A stretch of 64,000 nucleotides of DNA from Pullilachnospira sp963929535 (lineage in GTDB: Bacteria > Bacillota > Clostridia > Lachnospirales > Lachnospiraceae). Location: the NCBI GenBank assembly GCA_963929535.1, contig CAWVIZ010000001.1, positions 186,001-250,000 on the forward strand, read 5' to 3'. This document shows, piece by piece, positions 54,538 through 63,959 of the stretch. The first letter of the stretch is position 1. Each line of letters opens with the position of its first letter. The notes below the pieces were generated by a model, which did no database searches, had not been told where the DNA came from, and saw only the letters and a program-made list of their open reading frames with translations. Both the position numbers and the translations under genes were made by a program.

Positions 54538-55420
54538 CTTTATTCCTCCTACATTCGTCCTTATCCACACCGCGGGTCTCTTCCGGAAAATACTGTCCCC
54601 AGGCCGTTCTGTCCAAACCAGCCAGATCCTTTCCAACACGAACCTGCTCAAAGCCGGCCGCTTTCAGCATTCTCCTCAGGTCATTCCCCTGGCTGCTGCC
54701 GATCTCAAAAGCCAGCCAGCCCCCTGGATTCAGGTAGTTCCCGGCCTGTTCCACAATTTTCCTGTAAAAATACAGTCCATCCTCATGGCCGTCCAGAGCC
54801 GTCCGCGGTTCATGATCCCTCACCTCCGGCATCAACCCCTCAATTTCCCCGGAGGGAATGTACGGGGGATTGGATATGATCATATCAAAGCGGCCTTCCA
54901 CCCGCTCAAACAGGTCGCTGCAGATCAGCTCTGCCTTAAGCTTCAGCTTTTCCCTGTTTTTTCCGGCTAATCGCAGGGCTTCCGGAGAAATATCCGCCCC
55001 CACTCCCTGCACCCCGGGATTCCTTCCCAGAAGGCTCAGCAGGATGCAGCCGCTTCCGGTGCACATATCCAGGATCCTCATCCCCGGCCGCAAAAGCCGC
55101 TCCGCCTCCTCCACCAGACATTCCGTGTCAAAACGCGGAACCAGCACATGGGGATCCACCAGAAATTCATATCCCATAAACCAGGCGCGGCCCGTGATCT
55201 GCTGCAGCGGAACTCTTGCTGCCCGCTGCCGGATCAGCTCCCGGTACCGCTTCCTGCGGCTTTCGTCCTCTATTTTATCATCTCTGCACAGAAAATAACA
55301 GCTCTTTTCCATGGCAAAGACAAATTCCATCAGCTCCCAGGCATCTACGGATGCATCCGGCACCTTGGCCAGCTCCAGGATCTCCTGCCCCCAGTTCAGA
55401 AGCTCCCGATATGTGCTCAT
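54530..55420 (-). CDS. prmC: Release factor glutamine methyltransferase
   Basis: A 296-aa SAM-dependent enzyme that methylates the Gln of GGQ in RF1 and RF2. N-terminal helical domain (DAWELMEFVF), SAM site RILDMCTGSGCILLSLL and the diagnostic catalytic motif MIISNPPYIPSGEI are intact. It overlaps both neighbours (DUF1385 upstream by four bases and prfA downstream), so it is part of a tight operon with its substrate. Confidence 0.96.
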   Translation of the reverse strand: MSTYRELLNWGQEILELAKVPDASVDAWELMEFVFAMEKSCYFLCRDDKIEDESRRKRYRELIRQRAARVPLQQITGRAWFMGYEFLVDPHVLVPRFDTECLVEEAERLLRPGMRILDMCTGSGCILLSLLGRNPGVQGVGADISPEALRLAGKNREKLKLKAELICSDLFERVEGRFDMIISNPPYIPSGEIEGLMPEVRDHEPRTALDGHEDGLYFYRKIVEQAGNYLNPGGWLAFEIGSSQGNDLRRMLKAAGFEQVRVGKDLAGLDRTAWGQYFPEETRGVDKDECRRNKDV

Positions 55421-56436
55421 GCTCCGGCCTCCTCTTTGGTGCTTCCGAAATCCGTATTCTCCCGGCAGTCTCCAGGCTCCAGAATCTCTGTCTCAGGAAA
55501 ATTTTCCCTCAGATATTCTCTCCAGTCAAAGACAGCTTCCACCGCCTGGATAGCCACCTCTGCCATATCCGGCTCCGGCTCTCTGGTGGTCAGCCTCTGC
55601 AGCGCAAGTCCCGGCTTGCTGAGCAGCGTCACCAGCCAGTTGTCTGAATTTCCCGCCAGCCGGATGATCTCATAGGATACTCCCGCTATCACCGGAAGCA
55701 GCAGCAGCCGGACCGCCACCCTGAGCCAGGGAGTGGATACCCGGATGAACAGGAAAAACAGAATACTGACGATCATCACAAACAGCAGAAAGCTGGTTCC
55801 GCACCGCTTATGCTCTCTGGAGCTTTTCATCACATTCTCCACCGTGAGATTCATACCGTGTTCCACACAGTTGATACACTTATGCTCCGCCCCGTGATAC
55901 ATAAACACCCGCTGAATATCCTTCATACGGGAAATCAAAAGCAAATATCCCAGAAACAGCACCATACGGACGCAGGCTTCCGCAATAGCGATCACGGTCT
56001 CCGAAGCAGTCACCCTTCGCAGCACTCCCGCAGCAAAGTAGGGCAGCAGAATGAACAAAGCCACCGAAACCACGATGGAAAATGCCACCGTTCCCCGCAT
56101 CAGCCACTGATCCAGCTTTTCCCGCCTGGCTTCTTCCTTCTCCCGTTCCTCGCGGGTCATCTGCTCTTTTTTCTTCTGTTCCTCTTCTTCTTCCTCGTAA
56201 AAGCTGGCAGAGTACATCAGGCACTTCATTCCCACTACCAGGGACTCCACAAATGCCACCATCCCCCGCAGAATGGGAAGCTTCCAAAACCGGCTGTTCT
56301 TTGTCAGACTCTTATAGGGTTCGACTTTTATCTGGATCTCTCCGTCAGGCTTTCTCACGCCGACGGAATAGATATCACCATGCCGCATCATGATGCCTTC
56401 CATCACTGCCTGTCCGCCGATATTCGATGATTTCAT
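55417..56436 (-). CDS. DUF1385 membrane protein
   Basis: A 339-aa DUF1385 protein. N-terminus NIGGQAVMEGIMMRHGD, a charged Glu/Lys/Arg-rich loop (about residues 85-110), then four or more membrane helices, with the conserved motif FMYHGAEHKCINCVE between them. A Cys/His-rich motif in a membrane protein suggests metal or ligand binding, but the family has no settled function. The place between rpmE and prmC is conserved in clostridia. It overlaps prmC by four bases. Confidence 0.92.
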   Translation of the reverse strand: MKSSNIGGQAVMEGIMMRHGDIYSVGVRKPDGEIQIKVEPYKSLTKNSRFWKLPILRGMVAFVESLVVGMKCLMYSASFYEEEEEEQKKKEQMTREEREKEEARREKLDQWLMRGTVAFSIVVSVALFILLPYFAAGVLRRVTASETVIAIAEACVRMVLFLGYLLLISRMKDIQRVFMYHGAEHKCINCVEHGMNLTVENVMKSSREHKRCGTSFLLFVMIVSILFFLFIRVSTPWLRVAVRLLLLPVIAGVSYEIIRLAGNSDNWLVTLLSKPGLALQRLTTREPEPDMAEVAIQAVEAVFDWREYLRENFPETEILEPGDCRENTDFGSTKEEAGA

Positions 56437-56487
56437 TGGTAATATTCCTCTCCCTTAAGTCAATCTTCCCGCCATTCGGGCTCTTAT

Positions 56488-56522
56488 AGCAAAACAGGTT
56501 GAGATTTTATCAACCTCAACCC
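56488..56522 (-). terminator. Hairpin after rpmE
   Basis: Minus strand: GGTTGAG ... CTCAACC followed by TGTTTTGC. The T run is imperfect, so it may allow part of the transcripts to read into DUF1385-prmC-prfA. Confidence 0.65.
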
Positions 56523-56541
56523 GTTCTTCTGACTTATATTC

Positions 56542-56745
56542 TTATGCGTTAATTCCGTACTTCTTATTGAACTTGTCAATACGTCCACGAGCTGCTGCCG
56601 CTTTCTGCTGACCGGTGTAGAAAGGATGGCACTTGGAGCAGATCTCCACATGAATATCCTTCTTGGTAGATCCGGTTACGAATGTATTGCCGCAGTTGCA
56701 GGTTACGGTTGCCTGATAATAATTCGGATGGATTCCTTCTTTCAT
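56542..56745 (-). CDS. rpmE: 50S ribosomal protein L31, zinc-binding type
   Basis: Complete 67-aa L31 (MKEGIHPNYYQATVTCNCGN). The CNCG and CSKCHPFYTG motifs mark it as the zinc-containing (C+) form, which is usually replaced by a C- paralogue under zinc limitation. The ATG at 56745 is preferred because AGAGGTG lies 6 nt before it; the in-frame GTG at 56754 is part of that site. Confidence 0.97.
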   Translation of the reverse strand: MKEGIHPNYYQATVTCNCGNTFVTGSTKKDIHVEICSKCHPFYTGQQKAAAARGRIDKFNKKYGINA

Positions 56746-57148
56746 TTCTTTCACCTCTTTACACTTATAATAATATGATCTGCAGTTTTATAAAGACCTG
56801 TCCCAAAGCTTTCAAATCGAAACCCCGCCGTACGCAGCAGATACCAGACCCGCAGCGTTCCTCGCGTCAGCTGCCAAATGGACACACAAGCATGTCCGCC
56901 TGACTGGCTGTCCGCAGGAATAAGATTGGGGTTGTACCCTCATTTTATCTCTGGTTCAGCAAACCGCATGTTCCCTTTGATTCTGCTGTTTTCTCATCTG
57001 TCTGACCATCTCTGACGGTCCAACAGACATGTTACAAATAAAACAGCTTATATAGAATACCATATCCCGCCGGGAAATGCAAGTTATTTACTCAAAATTC
57101 TATATGAATTTGTAACCGCTCATTCCTGTTCACAGGCATTATCCCGCA
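56746..57148. other. Gene-free rho-rpmE spacer
   Basis: No gene is seen. At about 56850-56915 lies a degenerate repeat (CGCGTCAGCTGCCAAATGG and on) similar to 19774-19830. A candidate rpmE -10 (TATTAT near 56769-56774, minus strand) lacks a good -35. Confidence 0.45.
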
Positions 57149-57175
57149 GGAGCGCTGTGTGCCGATGGCACACGG
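57149..57175 (+). repeat. Partial R51 repeat after rho
   Basis: GGAGCGCTGTGTGCCGATGG and CACACGG keep only the palindromic core of the 51-bp unit. Confidence 0.5.
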
Positions 57176-57188
57176 TCAATGCAGAACG

Positions 57189-58493
57189 TTACACAAATTT
57201 CTGTTTTCTCACCTGGTTCACCAGCTCCTGATTGGTTCTGGTCCTGGCAAACATATTCAGCACATTCTCCGCCGCCTCATCAGCCTTCATGCCGTTCAGC
57301 GCTCTTCTCATGATCTCCACAGCTTCCTGCTCTTCTTTTCCCAGCAGCAGATCTTCTCTTCTGGTACCGGATTTCACAATATCAATAGCCGGAAATACAC
57401 GCTTCTCCTGAAGCTTTCTGTCCAGTATCAGCTCCATGTTGCCGGTTCCCTTAAATTCCTCGTAGATCACATCGTCCATCTTGCTTCCCGTATCCACCAG
57501 CGCTGTAGCCAGAATGGTCAGGCTTCCGCCCTCCCGCATATTCCTGGCTGCTCCGAAAAACCTCTTTGGCATATACAGAGCTGTGGGATCCAGACCGCCG
57601 GACAGGGTACGTCCGCTGGGGGGTACCGTCAGATTATAGGCCCTGGCAAGTCTGGTAATGCTGTCGATAAAAATCGTAACATCCTTCTGATGCTCCACCA
57701 GCCGCTTGGCCCTCTCGATCACCATCTCCGAAACTCTCTTATGATGCTCCGGAAGCTCATCAAAGGTGGAGTAGATCACCTCCACATTTTTCCCCCGGAT
57801 TGCCTCCTTGATATCCGTTACCTCCTCGGGACGCTCATCGATCAGCAGAATGATCAGATGCATCTCCGGATTGTTCCGGAGAATAGACTGGGCAACATCC
57901 TTCAGCAGCGTGGTCTTACCTGCCTTCGGAGGGGATACGATCATACCTCTCTGTCCCTTTCCGATGGGGCTGATCAGATCCACGATCCGCATAGCCAGGC
58001 TTCCGCCGGGCCGCTCAAGGCGCAGCCTCTTGTTGGGAAAAATGGGGGTCATATCCTCAAAATTATACCGTTTTATACTTTCGTTGGGGGAAATTCCGTT
58101 GATAGAAGTCACATAGAGGAGAGCTCCGAACTTCTCATTCTCCTTCTTCACTCTCGTACTTCCCCGGAGAATATCTCCGGTTTTCAGATTGAAGCGGCGT
58201 ATCTGGGAGGGGGATACATACACATCGTTCTCACCTGGAAGGTAATTGTCGCTTCTGATAAATCCATATCCGTCGGAGAGCACTTCCAGAATACCGTTGG
58301 CCTCGATTCCACTGTCCAGATGACCGAACTCTGCCTTTTTTTCCTCGATCTGCTTCTCCCTGTCTTTCTCGTCCTCCTGCACCATACGTTCCACCAGTTC
58401 GTCTTTTCTCAGTGCGGAGATCCCTTTCAAGCCCCTTGCCTTGGCTACTTCCCTCAGCTCACTGGCCGACAATGATTCATATCGTTCTCTCAT
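57189..58493 (-). CDS. rho: Transcription termination factor Rho
   Basis: A 434-aa hexameric RNA translocase. The N-terminal helix bundle (LREVAKARGLKGISALRKDEL), the RNA-binding cold-shock domain (LEVLSDGYGFIRSDNYLPGE and DVYVSPSQIRRFNL), Walker A VSPPKAGKTTLLKD, Walker B LIILLIDERPEEVTD and the Q-loop/R-loop segment (IDSITRLARAYN, FGAARNMREGGSLTILATAL) are intact. The ATG at 58493 is used rather than TTG at 58496. It heads the rho-rpmE-DUF1385-prmC-prfA cluster. Confidence 0.97.
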   Translation of the reverse strand: MRERYESLSASELREVAKARGLKGISALRKDELVERMVQEDEKDREKQIEEKKAEFGHLDSGIEANGILEVLSDGYGFIRSDNYLPGENDVYVSPSQIRRFNLKTGDILRGSTRVKKENEKFGALLYVTSINGISPNESIKRYNFEDMTPIFPNKRLRLERPGGSLAMRIVDLISPIGKGQRGMIVSPPKAGKTTLLKDVAQSILRNNPEMHLIILLIDERPEEVTDIKEAIRGKNVEVIYSTFDELPEHHKRVSEMVIERAKRLVEHQKDVTIFIDSITRLARAYNLTVPPSGRTLSGGLDPTALYMPKRFFGAARNMREGGSLTILATALVDTGSKMDDVIYEEFKGTGNMELILDRKLQEKRVFPAIDIVKSGTRREDLLLGKEEQEAVEIMRRALNGMKADEAAENVLNMFARTRTNQELVNQVRKQKFV

Positions 58494-58538
58494 CAAAATT
58501 CATATTTCCTTTCCAAAATATAGGAACAGTTTTGTTTA

Positions 58539-58567
58539 AGCCTACCATTCCATGTTCTGTTTGTCAA
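58539..58567 (-). promoter_or_regulatory. Promoter of rho
   Basis: Minus strand: TTGACA (58562-58567), 17-nt spacer, TAGGCT (58539-58544). The -35 overlaps the end of add. Confidence 0.65.
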
Positions 58568-59547
58568 CTGATTTCCAGCTCCCGCAGCAGCTCTTCCTTC
58601 TCTTCCCGGGGCAAAAACGCGGTTTTTGCCGCATTTTCCAGAAAAAGGCGCCGGGCAGCCAGACCGCCCGACAACCGGACAGCCAGATCCAGCTCCTCTG
58701 TCAGCGTTGTTCCGCTCACAGTCCGGTTGTCCGTATTCACAGACACCAGAAGCCCCGCTCTCAAAAATTCTTTCAGCGGATAATCTCCGGGACCGGCGGC
58801 TCTGGTCTGGAAATTACTGGTAGGGCACATCTCAATGCCGATCCCCATCTCCCGGATCCGTTCCTGAAGCCCGGCGTCTCCCCGAAGGGCAATCCCATGC
58901 CCCAGACGCCGCGCTCCCATCTCCACAGCCTCCCGGACATTCTCCAAATTTCCGCACTCACCCGCATGAATGGTAAAGGGAAATCCCATCCTCCGGGCTT
59001 CCGCAAACAGACCCCGGAATTCCCTGGCCGGATACGCCGCCTCATCTCCCGCCAGATCCAGAGCGCATACACCCTGCCCCAAAAATTCCCGGGCGCACCG
59101 CATCATGGAAAGATTGATCTCCTGCTCCTGATGCCGCATGGCACAGACGATCACCTGCCACCGGATCCCTGTTTCCCCGGCCCCCTGGGACAGTCCCGAA
59201 AGTACACTTTCCAGCACCTGGCGGCAGCTAAGCCCTCTTTCTGTGGATAACATGGGCGCAAACCGTACCTCCACATACCGGATTCCGTCCGCCGCAAGGG
59301 AACACAGAAAATCCTTCGCCGCCAGCTCCAGCCCCTCTCTGGTCTGCATCCCTTCCAGAGGCAGGTCAAACCGGGTCAGATATTCCCGAAGACTTTGACA
59401 CCTGGGATCCGCCCGCAGTTCCTCCTGCCTGATATCTCCTTTCCCGGTAATTTTCCGCACTGTTTCCAGCGGCAGTGATCCGTCCAGATGACAGTGCAGC
59501 TCAATTCCCGGGAGCTTCCTCTTCCCTGATCCTGATTTTTCCTGCAT
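58564..59547 (-). CDS. add: Adenosine deaminase
   Basis: A 327-aa amidohydrolase deaminating adenosine to inosine. Zinc motif IELHCHLDGSLP, SLREYLTRFDLP, the catalytic HAGECG and the late VNTDNRTVSG are present. The start at 59547 has GGAGG 6 nt before it; the ATG at 59574 has none. It follows cdd closely, making a nucleoside-salvage operon. Confidence 0.94.
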   Translation of the reverse strand: MQEKSGSGKRKLPGIELHCHLDGSLPLETVRKITGKGDIRQEELRADPRCQSLREYLTRFDLPLEGMQTREGLELAAKDFLCSLAADGIRYVEVRFAPMLSTERGLSCRQVLESVLSGLSQGAGETGIRWQVIVCAMRHQEQEINLSMMRCAREFLGQGVCALDLAGDEAAYPAREFRGLFAEARRMGFPFTIHAGECGNLENVREAVEMGARRLGHGIALRGDAGLQERIREMGIGIEMCPTSNFQTRAAGPGDYPLKEFLRAGLLVSVNTDNRTVSGTTLTEELDLAVRLSGGLAARRLFLENAAKTAFLPREEKEELLRELEIS

Positions 59548-59582
59548 GATTTTCCTCCCGCACTCCTTTTCCATCTCCCTGT

Positions 59583-60017
59583 TTACTTCAGATTGGCCGG
59601 TCCGAATCCCATGGGAAAAAGCTGGCTCAGCCGATACTCCCGAAAGTCCTCTTCATCCCTGGCCAGTATCACCAGAAATTCCTCCGGATCGCAAAATTCC
59701 ATCATCACCTGTCTGCATACTCCGCAGGGCGCACAGTAATCTCTTTCCCCCGAAGTGCTCCCCGCTGCACCGCCCACTATGGCAATCGCCGAAAACTCCC
59801 GCTCGCCCTGGGCCACCGCCTGGAAAAATGCGGTCCGTTCTGCACAGTTCGTGGGTGTATAGGCGGCATTTTCCACATTGCACCCTAAAAATACCGTTCC
59901 CTTTCTGCTAAGGAGCGCAGCTCCCACCTGAAACCCTGAATACGGAGTATAAGCCCGCTCTCTCACCTCCAGAGCTTTCCTGATCAGCTCCTGCTTTTTT
60001 TCTCTGCTTATCTGCAT
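59583..60017 (-). CDS. cdd: Cytidine deaminase
   Basis: A 144-aa homotetrameric-type cytidine deaminase. Substrate loop YTPYSGFQVGAALLSRKG, catalytic NCAERTAFFQAV and zinc cysteines CAPCGVCRQVMMEF are in place. AGGAGGGAC precedes the ATG. First gene of cdd-add. The serine recombinase gene ends 153 bp upstream on the same strand, so the element boundary probably lies in this gap. Confidence 0.95.
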   Translation of the reverse strand: MQISREKKQELIRKALEVRERAYTPYSGFQVGAALLSRKGTVFLGCNVENAAYTPTNCAERTAFFQAVAQGEREFSAIAIVGGAAGSTSGERDYCAPCGVCRQVMMEFCDPEEFLVILARDEEDFREYRLSQLFPMGFGPANLK

Positions 60018-60170
60018 AACACCAAGTCCCTCCTGTCTGCAGTCTCTTATCAGCCACGGGAATTTCCCGAAGCCTTCTCTTATCCCTTCAAAAGTTCGTA
60101 GGAAAACACAGCATGAAATGAAAAACGATGCAACACGAAATGCGATACAGATCCGGGCTCCAAAGCCTCC
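60018..60170. other. Probable boundary of the mobile element
   Basis: The gap between the core gene cdd and the recombinase. Serine integrases usually keep their attachment site beside the integrase gene, so one hybrid att site is expected here. I can not identify the core or the exact point by eye. Confidence 0.35.
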
Positions 60171-61670
60171 TTACCGGCTCCCCTCGCCCAGTCCCAGTCT
60201 GTCTAATATCATATGTACTGCACCGAATGAGGATAAATCCGAACCCTCAACATCTGCCAGAGTGATAGTCTTGGAACCATCCTTATAGTTGAAAGTAAGG
60301 ATTATCTTGTCCTCATAAAGATACACCGCATTTACAAAGCTGTCGATCAGCCTTTGCCGCTGTTCCCGCTTTGTCACATCAAACTTGCGGAAACGGTAAA
60401 TGAAAAATGCTATCTGTTCTCTTGTAAGCAGGGGTTTGTGCATTTCTTCCTGCAAAATGCTGACTTCAAGCTGGCTTTTTGTTTCTTCCAACTCGTCCAG
60501 CCTTTGCTTGGTGGATGGGGTAAAAATCCCTGCTTGAATAGCGTTGAGCATATTGTTAATACCTTTTTCCGTTTCTGCAAGCTGTTTTTTCAAAAGTGGC
60601 AGGTCGGTGCTTTCTTTCTTCTGCAACTCCATCAGCGTATCAATCAGCCGCTCCATGACTTCATCATTCATAATTGCTTTCATGGTATAATTGACAACCA
60701 AATCTTCAATCCAGTCTTTCTTGACCGCTTTCTTGTCACAGAGCTTCTTTTTCTTAGTATTCACACAGCGATAATAACGGTGTACTTTCATTGTATGGCT
60801 TGTGCCGCTTTCTCCCACCATGAAAGAGCCGCATTTCCCACAGTACAGCTTCGTTGTCAAAAGGTAATCATCCTCGGCTTTGTGACGGGCAGGAGCTTTT
60901 TTGTTCTTTGCCAGCCGTTCCTGTACCCGTTCAAACAACTCTTTCGGGACAATCGCCGGAATACCGTCCTCCTTGACTACATCACGATAGCTGTATTCTC
61001 CCATGTAACGGCGGTTCTTTAGCAGGTGGTTCATAATATTCAATGTGATTTTCCCGCCACGAATGGAACGCATACCCCGGCTGTTTAACAGATTGACAAG
61101 TTCCTGCATGGTCGCACCCTCGCTGTACTTTGTAAACATTTCCAGTACCACCGGGGCGGTCTTGGGGTCGATTTGATAAAACTGCTGTTCGTCAATGTAA
61201 TATCCCATCGGGACAGTACCGCCATTGTATTTACATTTCAGCGCATTGTCAGTCAGACCTCGAATAACCTTTTCAGAAAGTTCCGCAGAGTAGTATTCTG
61301 CATAGCCCTCCAGCATAGCTTCCAGAATAATTCCCTCGCTGCCCTCGGAGATATTTTCCCTTGCGGAAATGACTTTCACACCGTTCTTTTTCAAGAGATT
61401 TTTGTAGCGTGCGCTATCATAACGGTTTCGTGCAAAGCGGTCTAATTTCCAGACAAGGACAACATCAAACAAGCCCTTTGCGCTGTCTTTAATCATCTTC
61501 TGAAATTCAGGGCGGTTGTCCGTTTTTGCTGATAAAGCCCGGTCAATGTATGTTCCTAAAATCGTGATACCGTTTCGTTCTGCATAATCCTTACATTCTC
61601 GCAACTGCCCCTCAATACTTTCTTCTCGTTGATTATCGGAAGAATAGCGGGCGTAGATCACACCTTTCAT
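60171..61670 (-). CDS. Large serine recombinase
   Basis: A 499-aa serine integrase. Catalytic domain at 1-140 with the nucleophile in VIYARYSSDNQ and the arginines LDRFARN; then the recombinase domain (YYIDEQQFYQIDPKTAP, about 155-260), a zinc ribbon (LYCGKCGSFMVGESG with CVNTKKKKLC) and a coiled-coil region (LLKKQLAETEKGINNMLNAI). Full length and intact. Such enzymes integrate and excise phages and integrative elements of gut Firmicutes. Its start overlaps the XRE gene stop (ATGA), so the regulator and the recombinase are coupled. Confidence 0.95.
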   Translation of the reverse strand: MKGVIYARYSSDNQREESIEGQLRECKDYAERNGITILGTYIDRALSAKTDNRPEFQKMIKDSAKGLFDVVLVWKLDRFARNRYDSARYKNLLKKNGVKVISARENISEGSEGIILEAMLEGYAEYYSAELSEKVIRGLTDNALKCKYNGGTVPMGYYIDEQQFYQIDPKTAPVVLEMFTKYSEGATMQELVNLLNSRGMRSIRGGKITLNIMNHLLKNRRYMGEYSYRDVVKEDGIPAIVPKELFERVQERLAKNKKAPARHKAEDDYLLTTKLYCGKCGSFMVGESGTSHTMKVHRYYRCVNTKKKKLCDKKAVKKDWIEDLVVNYTMKAIMNDEVMERLIDTLMELQKKESTDLPLLKKQLAETEKGINNMLNAIQAGIFTPSTKQRLDELEETKSQLEVSILQEEMHKPLLTREQIAFFIYRFRKFDVTKREQRQRLIDSFVNAVYLYEDKIILTFNYKDGSKTITLADVEGSDLSSFGAVHMILDRLGLGEGSR

Positions 61671-62020
61671 TTATCCACCTCCATCATTTGAAGAAGCGTC
61701 TGCTTTAACTTTTTACTCATTGGCGATTGCGGGTCAAAACACATTTCAATAAACTGCCGCATTTCCTCACTGCCCGTTGCAATTTTAGGGCGGTATTCGT
61801 ACAGCTTGCCTTGGGGCTTATCCGTCCGGGCAAACAGGTAATCCATAGACACATCAAAATAATCTGCATACTTCACAAGCGTTTCCAAAGACGGAGCAGA
61901 TTGTCCCTGTTCATAGCGGTTAATGCTGGACTGTTTTACTCCCAGCAAATCCGCCATCTTTACCTGTGACAGTTTCACGCTCTCCCGCAATATCCGCAGA
62001 CGTTCTCCCAATTCTTTCAT
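61667..62020 (-). CDS. XRE-family regulator coupled to the recombinase
   Basis: A 117-aa protein with an N-terminal lambda-repressor-type HTH (LRILRESVKLSQVKMADLLG, then VKQSSINRYEQGQSAP) and a short C-terminal tail without peptidase motifs. The start at 62020 follows GGGAGGTC. It shares a promoter with the recombinase and overlaps it, so it likely controls its own operon and thus excision. Typical of integrative elements. Confidence 0.92.
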   Translation of the reverse strand: MKELGERLRILRESVKLSQVKMADLLGVKQSSINRYEQGQSAPSLETLVKYADYFDVSMDYLFARTDKPQGKLYEYRPKIATGSEEMRQFIEMCFDPQSPMSKKLKQTLLQMMEVDK

Positions 62021-62050
62021 AGCTGCGACCTCCCTGTTTTCTCTGTGCTT

Positions 62051-62079
62051 ATTATAACATTTATGCGTTTTATTTTCAA
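62051..62079 (-). promoter_or_regulatory. Promoter of the XRE-recombinase operon
   Basis: Minus strand: TTGAAA (62074-62079), 17-nt spacer, TATAAT (62051-62056). CATTTATGCG and CGCATAAATG-like strings around it may be operator halves. Confidence 0.8.
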
Positions 62080-62149
62080 TCCGCAATAAGCATAATTATT
62101 ATGATAAATGCTCGCATAAAGAGCAGAGGAAACAGGGAATGCAGCACCA

Positions 62150-62204
62150 AAATAAGCGGTCAATCTGACTGTGATGTTACAGCAGACTGAAACCGCTTAT
62201 TTTT
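62150..62204. terminator. Hairpin between the Mef-like and XRE genes
   Basis: AATAAGCGGT (62151-62160) pairs with ACCGCTTATT (62192-62201), with an inner stem TCTG.CTGT/ACAG.CAGA. T runs follow on both strands. Confidence 0.75.
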
Positions 62205-62708
62205 GCGTTTTGCGGGGAATGTGGGTACACATGACCGCAAAACAGGGTTTCCAAAGGGTATCCCTTTGGCACACGACTTTGCTTGCAAAGTGTAGTGTGT
62301 TATACGCTCTGTCGGCGTTGCTGCGAAAATGAAGTTGCCGGGGGAGGGCAAGTACATTTGAAGTAGCAAGAAAACAGGGCTGTGGTTGCATGGCGTAAAG
62401 CCGCAAATACAGGGCTGGTTTCAGCAGCAGACAGGGCGTATAGGAAAGCCCCCGTCCATCGTCCCACGTCGGACTTCGGGACAAAATGTCCCGAACTTGT
62501 GGACACACTCACGAAAAAGCGGGTGGGTTTTTCTCTCAAAATTGAAATGGGCGGGAAGCCATTTTAAGGGCTTTCCCGCCTTGATTGCCTATCAGCAAAG
62601 GTAGGCGAAACTGTCAACGGCGGCGCATTTATGCGCCGTTCATCTTGACCGTTGACTGGATCGGCTGGCTTTGCGATTTCCCATCACTTTAATAAATGCG
62701 TTTTCTTC
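62205..62708. other. Hairpin-rich non-coding stretch, oriT-like
   Basis: No protein gene is recognised. Palindromes follow one another: CCAAAGGG-TAT-CCCTTTGG (62251-62269), CACACGACTTTG-CTTG-CAAAGTGTAGTGTG (62270-62299), TTCGGGACA-AAA-TGTCCCGAA (62475-62495), GGCGGGAAG..CTTTCCCGCC (about 62550-62580) and GGCGCAT-TT-ATGCGCC (about 62624-62639). Closely set inverted repeats beside a TTATAC-type string recall transfer origins or remnants of a mobilisation region. Confidence 0.4.
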
Positions 62709-63959
62709 TCAATCGTCGCTTTTACGAGCAAAACTGTTTTGGGATTGACAATCAACATTTCGTAAAACTGGCAATACGAAAACCAAAACGGCAACCGCAA
62801 TAATCCCTATTCCACAAAGTAAAAACCATTTTTCCACACCAATTCGTTCTGCAAAAATACCGGAACACAGCAAACCCAGCGGCATGGCAAAGGACATCAC
62901 GCTTCCGAGCAATGAGAAAACCCGTCCCAGATATTCTGGTGGAAGCTGCTCTTGAAACAAGGCGTTTTGTACTCCGTAAAATGGAGAAGTTAATCCCATG
63001 ACTGTACAACAAATTACAAATATAAAAAACGCATTGGTGGGCAGCAAACCGGAAATCGCAATGCTTACCCCCATCACAAGAACCGATAGACCGATTGAAA
63101 AAATCCGGTTCTTGAATCCACCCCAAACGCTGAGCAAAATTCCCCCTGCAAGCATACCGCCTGCAAAAGCAATTTCTGCTATGGACGCATGGGTAGGTGT
63201 TCCACGAAAGTATCCCATGCTCATTAAAGGGTACAATGCACTGATAGGCATAAAGAAAAACATATATGCCGTTCCAATCCAAAGTAATGCGAACAAACCC
63301 TTGTTTTTCTTTAACTCAAAATATCCCTCCTTCATATCCCGGAAAAAGCTGTTTTGGCTTTCGCCTGGGCATATTGGCGGATTTGGAATCGACAGAACCG
63401 CAACAACGCCGCAAGCCAGAACTGCGCCGATAATATCCAATAGAATAATCGTGCTTAATGACCAGACACTATATAAGAAAGCGGCAGCGGCTGGGCTGAT
63501 CAGGGACACGGCGGCCTGCATGGTCTGATTATAACCGGCACATTTGGTTAGCTGGTCTTGCGGAACCATAAGCGGTGTAACTGCGCTGGACGCAGGAGAA
63601 TGAAAAGCGTTGCCGATACTTCTGACAAATAAGACCAGCATAATGAGCCATATGGGCAGTTCCATAAACACTGAAACGACTGCCAGAAATCCTCCTGTTG
63701 CGGCAATCATAAGGTCTGCTCCGATCATCACTCCTTTGCGGCTATGGCGATCCACAAAAGTCCCTGCAAAGGGGCCAATCACAGCTTGAGGAAGAAAGCC
63801 CATCAAGGTTGCAATGGATAAGACCATAGCGGAATTTGTTTTTGCTGTGAGATAGAATATAATGGACATTTGCAAAATCCCACTTGTAATGAGAGAAACG
63901 CTCTGTCCCGCCAGCATAGTAAAATACTTCTTTTTCCAAAATTTAGTTTCTGTTGTCAT
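62709..63959 (-). CDS. Mef-type macrolide efflux MFS transporter
   Basis: A 416-aa MFS protein with 12 predicted helices. It follows the Mef(A) pattern from memory over its whole length: AGQSVSLITSGILQMSIIFY, MGFLPQAVIGPFAGTFVDRH, LMIAATGGFLAVVSVFMELP, VTPLMVPQDQLTKCAGYNQ, LYPLMSMGYFRGTPTHASI and EYLGRVFSLLGSVMSFAMPL. Mef proteins export 14- and 15-membered macrolides, usually together with an ABC-F protein (Msr(D)), whose gene is not within the window. The ATG at 63959 has AGGAGG before it. Its place beside a serine recombinase suggests cargo of a mobile element. Which Mef subclass it is, or whether it gives resistance, is not decidable here. Confidence 0.9.
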   Translation of the reverse strand: MTTETKFWKKKYFTMLAGQSVSLITSGILQMSIIFYLTAKTNSAMVLSIATLMGFLPQAVIGPFAGTFVDRHSRKGVMIGADLMIAATGGFLAVVSVFMELPIWLIMLVLFVRSIGNAFHSPASSAVTPLMVPQDQLTKCAGYNQTMQAAVSLISPAAAAFLYSVWSLSTIILLDIIGAVLACGVVAVLSIPNPPICPGESQNSFFRDMKEGYFELKKNKGLFALLWIGTAYMFFFMPISALYPLMSMGYFRGTPTHASIAEIAFAGGMLAGGILLSVWGGFKNRIFSIGLSVLVMGVSIAISGLLPTNAFFIFVICCTVMGLTSPFYGVQNALFQEQLPPEYLGRVFSLLGSVMSFAMPLGLLCSGIFAERIGVEKWFLLCGIGIIAVAVLVFVLPVLRNVDCQSQNSFARKSDD

